From contig DIFN01000091.1 of the NCBI GenBank assembly GCA_002419145.1, forward strand, positions 8,278-29,097: a stretch of DNA of 20,820 bases, read 5' to 3'. Origin of the DNA: Mageeibacillus sp. UBA5747 (GTDB lineage: Bacteria > Bacillota > Clostridia > Saccharofermentanales > UBA5734). The notes beneath the pieces are model-generated. The model was not told where the DNA came from, searched no databases, and saw only the letters and a program-made list of their open reading frames with translations. Positions within the stretch are counted from its first letter, which is position 1; the number at the start of each line of letters is the position of its first letter. The translations under genes and the position numbers were made by a program. This document shows positions 17,109 to 20,820 of this stretch, in pieces.

Positions 17109-17231
17109 GAAAATGAACGCATTCAGATTTAAAGTTAAAAAGCTCAATGATGCTGCCAAACAGGCGTATAATCAAGATTCAAAGAGGCGTATTCATCAGG
17201 CGGCCAACATCGGAGCCATCTGGTTTGCAAC

Positions 17232-17258
17232 GACCCCGCAGGCCTGAAAGGGTCTTTT
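17232..17258 (+). terminator. Weak hairpin with T run in the pstS upstream region
   Basis: GACCC (17232-17236) can pair with GGGTC (17250-17254) across a 13-base loop, directly followed by TTTT (17255-17258). If the TATAAT at 17167 is used, the transcript reaching this hairpin would be about 80 bases, which could be a small RNA or an attenuated leader. The stem is short, so this is only a candidate. Confidence 0.3.
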
Positions 17259-17294
17259 GTATTGCTGGACAGATCCGCGCCGGCCATGGCTGGA

Positions 17295-17323
17295 TTTACA
17301 CCCTGCCGCGTATTTGATACGAT
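17295..17323 (+). promoter_or_regulatory. Candidate promoter of the pst operon
   Basis: TTTACA (17295-17300) and TACGAT (17318-17323) are 17 bases apart, matching 5 of 6 and 4 of 6 consensus positions. Transcription would begin near 17330, about 83 bases before the pstS start. No convincing PhoP repeat was seen beside it. Confidence 0.35.
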
Positions 17324-17412
17324 AACCGATGCGGAGCAACCGGATTGCCTGTTCTGATTGTTTTCTTGGCGAGGTCAGAGCCATAGCGATTTTGTGTTTG
17401 AAGGATTGACGT

Positions 17413-18264
17413 ATGGATTCACTTAGTTCGAGCAAGCAGCGCAACAGAAGCCTGTTTAAGCTGGCCGGGATCTTTCTGGTCAGCACAGGCCTTCTTTTAT
17501 TTTCTGGCTGTAGTCAAGCGCAGAAGGCGCACAGGATCATTGTTGCAGGATCGACGTCGGTCCAGCCTTTCGCAGAAATCCTCGCTGAAGAATATATGAA
17601 ATTACATCCGGATATCAGCATTGATATTCAGGGTGGTGGATCTTCTTCCGGAATCAAAGCGGCTCAGTCTGGAACTGCCGCTATCGGGATGTCCTCCCGC
17701 GATCTCAAAGGTGATGAGCAGTCACTGTGGTCGGCGGAAATTGCTCGTGATGGTCTGGCAATCATCGTGCATCCGGACAATCCAGTCGATCAACTGACCC
17801 GTGCACAGGTCCAGGACATTTACATCAAAGCGGTGGATAACTGGGCACAGCTTGGCGGACAGGATGGCAACATCCATCTCTTTACCCGTGAAGAGGGTTC
17901 GGGAACGCGTGACGCTTTCGTCAGCCTGGCGATGAATAACGCGGATATCACCCCCAAAGCCATGGTGCAAGACTCCAATGGTGCCGTCCGGCAGCTGGTC
18001 GGCGACGACCCGGGTGCGATCGGATACATCTCGCTGGGCTTGATCAACGACCAGGTCAAGGCGGTCGTCCTGGACGGGGTGGCGGCAAGTCATGAAACTA
18101 TCGTCAACGGCTCATACAGACTCTCCCGGCCGTTCCTGTTTGTATCTAAGGAAGACCCGGAAGGCATTGCCAAGGATTTCATTGATTTTGTCCTGTCCCA
18201 AGAGGGCCGCCAGATCCTGACCCGCGAGGGCCTGGTCACACGGGAAACAGAGGTGCAGCCATGA
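17413..18264 (+). CDS. pstS: Phosphate ABC transporter substrate-binding lipoprotein PstS
   Basis: This 283-residue protein has a signal sequence (hydrophobic 17-30) and the lipobox FSGC, with Cys33 as the lipidated residue. The mature part carries the PstS signatures in order: AGSTSVQPFAEILAEEY, QGGGSSSGIKAAQSG, IGMSSRDL, TREEGSGTRDAF and DPGAIGYISLG. These Ser/Gly/Thr/Arg-rich loops are the phosphate-contacting regions in the family. It captures phosphate outside the membrane and hands it to PstC/PstA. AAGGA lies 7 bases before the ATG. The stop overlaps the pstC start by four bases (ATGA), so translation is probably coupled. It is the first gene of pstSCAB. Confidence 0.93.
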   Translation: MDSLSSSKQRNRSLFKLAGIFLVSTGLLLFSGCSQAQKAHRIIVAGSTSVQPFAEILAEEYMKLHPDISIDIQGGGSSSGIKAAQSGTAAIGMSSRDLKGDEQSLWSAEIARDGLAIIVHPDNPVDQLTRAQVQDIYIKAVDNWAQLGGQDGNIHLFTREEGSGTRDAFVSLAMNNADITPKAMVQDSNGAVRQLVGDDPGAIGYISLGLINDQVKAVVLDGVAASHETIVNGSYRLSRPFLFVSKEDPEGIAKDFIDFVLSQEGRQILTREGLVTRETEVQP

Positions 18265-19112
18265 AACGCCTGCTTGACAGACTCCCCGGGTTTATTTTTC
18301 TTTTGATCGCACTATCCGCTCTGTCAGCGCTTGCCCTGATTATTGTCTATATCTTCTATGAAGGCATACCGATCATAACCAAAGTTGGCCTGGGTCAGTT
18401 TATCCTGGGAATGTCCTGGGCGCCGGGCAAAGGTGAATTTGGCATCCTGCCCATGATTGTCGGCACGGTCTCAGTCACCCTCGGTGCGGCTGTGCTGGGT
18501 GTGCCCGTTGCGATTTTGACCAGCATTTTTCTGACGGAATTTGCACCAGCTGCTGTCGTCCGTTTTGTCCGACCAGCGATTCAGCTGCTGGCAGGTATTC
18601 CGTCGGTCGTCTATGGCTTCTGGGGCTTGACGTTCATCGTTCCCTTTATCCGGCTTTGGATCGGCGGCCCGGGCCTTTCTGTCCTGGCTGGTTCGGTGAT
18701 CCTGGCGATCATGATTCTGCCCACTGTCATCAGCATCGCCGAGGTGTCACTCCTGGCCTTGCCGCGGACCTACAAGGAGGGCTCTCTTGCCATCGGCGCG
18801 ACTCAGTGGCAGACCGTCTGGTCAGTCCAGCTTCCGGCGGCCAAGTCTGGCATCATGGCAGCGATCATACTCGGCATCGGGCGCGCAGTCGGTGAAACCA
18901 TGGCCGTCATCATGGTGCTGGGCAATGCCGTTGCCCTGCCTGAATCTTTGCTTGACCCGGCTCGCACCCTGACGACCAATATCGGCATCGAGATGGGCTA
19001 TGCCTCGGGTGACCATCAGCAAGCCCTGTTTGCCACAGGCATCGTTCTCCTGGTCATCGTGATGAGTTTGAATTCCATTGCTCAGGTTACTTTGAAAAGG
19101 AGTCAACGATAA
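18261..19112 (+). CDS. pstC: Phosphate ABC transporter permease PstC
   Basis: This 283-residue integral membrane protein has about six hydrophobic segments. Family hallmarks are LPMIVGTVSVTLGAAVLGVP, the LTEFAP segment, LAGIPSVVYGFWGL, LAIMILPTVISIAEVSL and the coupling loop EGSLAIGATQWQTVWSVQLP, followed by GRAVGETMAVIMVLGN. Charged residues in the GRAVGET segment fit the PstC membrane path. It pairs with PstA to form the phosphate channel. The start overlaps the pstS stop by four bases, and the gene ends directly at the pstA start codon. Length is slightly short of E. coli PstC, consistent with compact Gram-positive versions. Confidence 0.93.
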   Translation: MKRLLDRLPGFIFLLIALSALSALALIIVYIFYEGIPIITKVGLGQFILGMSWAPGKGEFGILPMIVGTVSVTLGAAVLGVPVAILTSIFLTEFAPAAVVRFVRPAIQLLAGIPSVVYGFWGLTFIVPFIRLWIGGPGLSVLAGSVILAIMILPTVISIAEVSLLALPRTYKEGSLAIGATQWQTVWSVQLPAAKSGIMAAIILGIGRAVGETMAVIMVLGNAVALPESLLDPARTLTTNIGIEMGYASGDHQQALFATGIVLLVIVMSLNSIAQVTLKRSQR

Positions 19113-19949
19113 ATGCGGCTGAATCCCAAAACGACTCAAGCCCTGGCCAAAGCGTTGGTCTGGGGATCCGCTCTGCTGGTGCTTGCCCTGCTGCTCTTCA
19201 TTCTGCTCTTTGTCCTGATCAAGGGATTGCCTACCTTAAGCTGGCAATTTTTGACCGAAAATCCTCGCGACATGGGACGGTCGGGCGGCATTTTCTCGAC
19301 CATCGTCAGCACGATCCTGGTCACGCTGGTCTCGGTTTCAGTCGCCACCCCGTTTGGCGTGGGCACCGCGCTGTATCTGACTGAATTTACCCGCGAAGGG
19401 CTGGCGACCCGGATCATCCGATTCAGTGCAGACACACTGGCCGCGATCCCCTCGATTGTCTACGGCCTGTTTGGTTTTATCTTCTTCGTCATCAATCTGA
19501 ACATGGGCTGGTCGATCCTGTCGGGAGGCTTGACGATGGCGATGATGATTTTGCCGACGATTATCCGGACATCAGAGGAGGCGATCCTCGCGATTCATCC
19601 GCTTTACCGCGAAGTCAGCTTTTCCCTCGGCAGCACGAAGATGCAGACCATCGTCGGAGTCGTGCTTCCGTCAGCCCTGCGGGGCATCATGACCGGCATC
19701 ATCCTGTCCATCGGCCGCTGTGTCGCCGAAACAGCGGCCGTCATCCTCACCGCTGGATCCTCTCTCAGACTGCCGGAGTCTTTCTTTTCACCTGCCCGGA
19801 CCATGGCGGTTCACTTTTACATCCTGGTTCGGGAGGGCATTTCCATGGAGCGCGCCTATGGCACCGCGGCGGCTTTAATCATCTTGATCCTGATCATCAA
19901 TGCCGGAGCCAATTTATTGATCAATCGCTTTGTGGCTAAGAACCACTGA
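19113..19949 (+). CDS. pstA: Phosphate ABC transporter permease PstA
   Basis: This 278-residue protein has about six membrane segments. PstA signatures include GGIFSTIVSTILVTLVSVSV, TALYLTEFTREG, DTLAAIPSIVYGLFGFIFFV, MAMMILPTIIRTSEEAI and the coupling loop YREVSFSLGSTKMQTIVGVVLP, then GRCVAETAAVILTAGSS. The ATG begins immediately after the pstC TAA, with AAAAGGAG 10 bases upstream inside pstC. It forms the channel heterodimer with PstC. The coupling loop looks normal, so it should be able to dock an ATPase subunit even though the adjacent PstB is degenerate. Confidence 0.93.
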   Translation: MRLNPKTTQALAKALVWGSALLVLALLLFILLFVLIKGLPTLSWQFLTENPRDMGRSGGIFSTIVSTILVTLVSVSVATPFGVGTALYLTEFTREGLATRIIRFSADTLAAIPSIVYGLFGFIFFVINLNMGWSILSGGLTMAMMILPTIIRTSEEAILAIHPLYREVSFSLGSTKMQTIVGVVLPSALRGIMTGIILSIGRCVAETAAVILTAGSSLRLPESFFSPARTMAVHFYILVREGISMERAYGTAAALIILILIINAGANLLINRFVAKNH

Positions 19950-19959
19950 CAGGGGTACC

Positions 19960-20721
19960 ATGACCGTGCAACCCAAAATCTCGATCCGCGATTTCAGCTT
20001 CTTCTTCGGCAAGCAGCAGGTGATCCAATCCATCAACCTGGATATCTATGAGCATGAAATCTTTACGCTGTTTGGTCCGGCCAACAGTGGCACCACGACG
20101 CTGCTGCGGGCGCTGAATCGTCTCAGTGATCTGATGCCGGGAGTCAGAACAGAAGGGCAGATCCTGATCGATGGGCAAAGCATTCATGCAGAGGATATGA
20201 TTGTCACAGAGCTGCGCCGCCGGGTCGGCATGGTTTTTGAAGAGCCCGTGCCACTGCCGATGTCAATCTTTGACAACATCGCCTATGGACCGAGGATGCG
20301 CGGGATTCGCAACAAGGCTGTCCTCGCCGAACGGGTTGAGGAATCCTTGAAACTGGCCGTCCTCTGGGATGAAGTCAAGGATCGGCTGCATACTTCTGCG
20401 CTGCGTTTGTCCGGCGGACAGCAGCAGCGTCTTTGCATCGCCCGCATTCTTTCGCTCGGGCCGGAAATCATGATGCTCGACCGCCCCTGTGCAGCCTTGG
20501 ATCCGATTTCAACGGCTAAAATCGAAGAAACCCTGATCCTGCTCAAGAAAAAGGTGACCATCGTCCTGATTCCTCACAACATTCAGCAAGCGGTGCGCGT
20601 GGCTGACCGGGCTGGTTTCATGCTGATGGGTGAAATGGTTGAGCAAGGTCTGGCCAAACAGATCTTCACTGTCCCGGAGGACATCCGGACGAATGACTAT
20701 ATCACCGGTCGGTTTGGCTGA
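19960..20721 (+). CDS. pstB: PstB-type phosphate ABC transporter ATP-binding protein with degenerate catalytic motifs
   Basis: This 253-residue protein aligns end to end with PstB: RALNRLSDL, PMSIFDNIAYGPR, LSGGQQQR (150-157), ALDPISTAKIEE and the H-loop PHNIQQAVRVAD (His206). Three catalytic motifs depart from the ABC consensus. The Walker A reads GPANSGTT (39-46), with Thr45 where the invariant Lys belongs. The Q-loop reads VFEEP, with Glu94 for Gln. The Walker B reads MMLDRP, with Arg175 replacing the catalytic Glu. The codons concerned (ACC at 20092, GAA at 20239, CGC at 20482) are clear and the frame is intact. The ATG at 19960 is chosen over an in-frame TTG at 19930 because AGGGG precedes it, at a short spacing of 4, and it avoids overlap with pstA. 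It may be a non-hydrolysing partner of a second, canonical PstB. Family membership is sure; ATPase activity is doubtful. Confidence 0.9.
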   Translation: MTVQPKISIRDFSFFFGKQQVIQSINLDIYEHEIFTLFGPANSGTTTLLRALNRLSDLMPGVRTEGQILIDGQSIHAEDMIVTELRRRVGMVFEEPVPLPMSIFDNIAYGPRMRGIRNKAVLAERVEESLKLAVLWDEVKDRLHTSALRLSGGQQQRLCIARILSLGPEIMMLDRPCAALDPISTAKIEETLILLKKKVTIVLIPHNIQQAVRVADRAGFMLMGEMVEQGLAKQIFTVPEDIRTNDYITGRFG

Positions 20722-20745
20722 TTCATCTTTTTCGCCTCTAAAGGG

Positions 20746-20751
20746 TATAAT
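20746..20751 (+). promoter_or_regulatory. Perfect TATAAT box downstream of pstB
   Basis: TATAAT lies 24 bases after the pstB stop. The best -35 partner is TTCATC at 20722-20727 (18-base spacer, 3 of 6 matches). If used, transcription would start near 20758, just before the palindrome at 20768-20793, and read into the gene beyond the window. Confidence 0.3.
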
Positions 20752-20767
20752 TTGGCTTTGAAAATCG

Positions 20768-20793
20768 ATAATAGACCCGATCGGGTCTATTAT
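20768..20793. repeat. Perfect 26-bp palindrome with GATC centre
   Basis: The left arm ATAATAGACCCGA (20768-20780) is followed immediately by its exact complement (20781-20793). As RNA it would be an 11-bp stem with a GATC tetraloop. The tail that follows (TCTACTATG) is not T-rich, so it is a poor terminator, although it lies 46 bases after pstB. It sits at about +10 to +35 of the candidate promoter at 20746, a good position for a dimeric-repressor operator. Confidence 0.65.
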
Positions 20794-20820
20794 TCTACTA
20801 TGAGTACGATTGGAAGCTAT

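Larger units (their letters stand above)
17117..17412. other. Intergenic region upstream of pstS
   Basis: Together with 16868-17116 this forms a 545-base gap without a convincing gene. It holds a perfect TATAAT at 17167-17172 (plus strand) lacking a clear -35, a weak hairpin with a T run at 17232-17258, and a better promoter match at 17295-17323. I could not recognise a known riboswitch or Pho box. Open frames here on both strands have no family resemblance. Confidence 0.5.

Noticed and set aside
16871..17116. Plus-strand open frame of 81 codons between the glucan synthase and pstS genes
   Set aside because: It has no recognisable family resemblance, its start lies next to the synthase start region, and its sequence is explained by the inverted-repeat leader on the other strand.
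17196..17486. Minus-strand open frame of 96 codons overlapping the start of pstS
   Set aside because: It overlaps the clear signal-peptide coding region of pstS and shows no domain pattern.
20800..20820. Start of a new gene (ATG at 20800, reading MSTIGSY)
   Set aside because: Only seven codons are visible, no ribosome binding site precedes the ATG, and the palindrome ends just upstream. Too short to support.

Overview
The window has moderate GC and dense, short-spaced operons. It carries two lipobox-type solute-binding proteins, strong purine-rich ribosome binding sites, and an AraC regulator of the kind common beside sugar importers in Gram-positive anaerobes. Together these suggest a bacterium of the Bacillota, most likely a clostridial relative. 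That placement is inferred from gene style only; no rRNA or tRNA gene is present.

Layout. (1) 1-1133: the 3' part of a sugar phosphate isomerase/epimerase-type TIM barrel, then a small antibiotic-biosynthesis-monooxygenase (ABM) fold protein ending in a clear intrinsic terminator. (2) 1112-8510: an AraC-family regulator on the minus strand, divergent from a four-gene plus-strand operon. The operon encodes a sugar-binding lipoprotein, two MalF/MalG-type permeases, and a 1042-residue fusion of a GH65 disaccharide phosphorylase with a beta-phosphoglucomutase (HAD) domain. No importer ATPase is encoded here, so a shared multi-sugar ATPase elsewhere is implied. (3) 8537-16867, minus strand: one 2776-residue membrane enzyme of the cyclic beta-1,2-glucan synthase (NdvB/Cgs) type, with GT84, glucoamylase-like and GH94 modules, convergent with the sugar operon. 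(4) 16868-17412: a 545-base divergent intergenic region packed with inverted CTGGA/TCCAG boxes. (5) 17413-20721: pstS-pstC-pstA-pstB, a high-affinity phosphate importer. (6) 20722-20820: a perfect 26-bp palindrome just before the window ends.

How the parts fit. The sugar operon would import an alpha-glucoside, split it with phosphate to beta-glucose 1-phosphate plus a sugar, and convert the former to glucose 6-phosphate within the same polypeptide. The giant synthase would polymerise UDP-glucose into beta-1,2-glucan, and its GH94 module is of a phosphorolytic family. The Pst system brings in phosphate, the co-substrate for both phosphorolytic chemistries; any functional link between these neighbours is inference.

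The most striking anomaly is PstB. Its LSGGQ signature and H-loop His are intact, but the Walker A Lys is Thr, the Q-loop Gln is Glu and the Walker B catalytic Glu is Arg. It looks like a non-hydrolysing or regulatory half of the importer. Other points worth a second look are the GH65-betaPGM fusion, the repeat-rich leader of the giant synthase gene, and a 13-bp intercistronic hairpin after the sugar-binding-protein gene.
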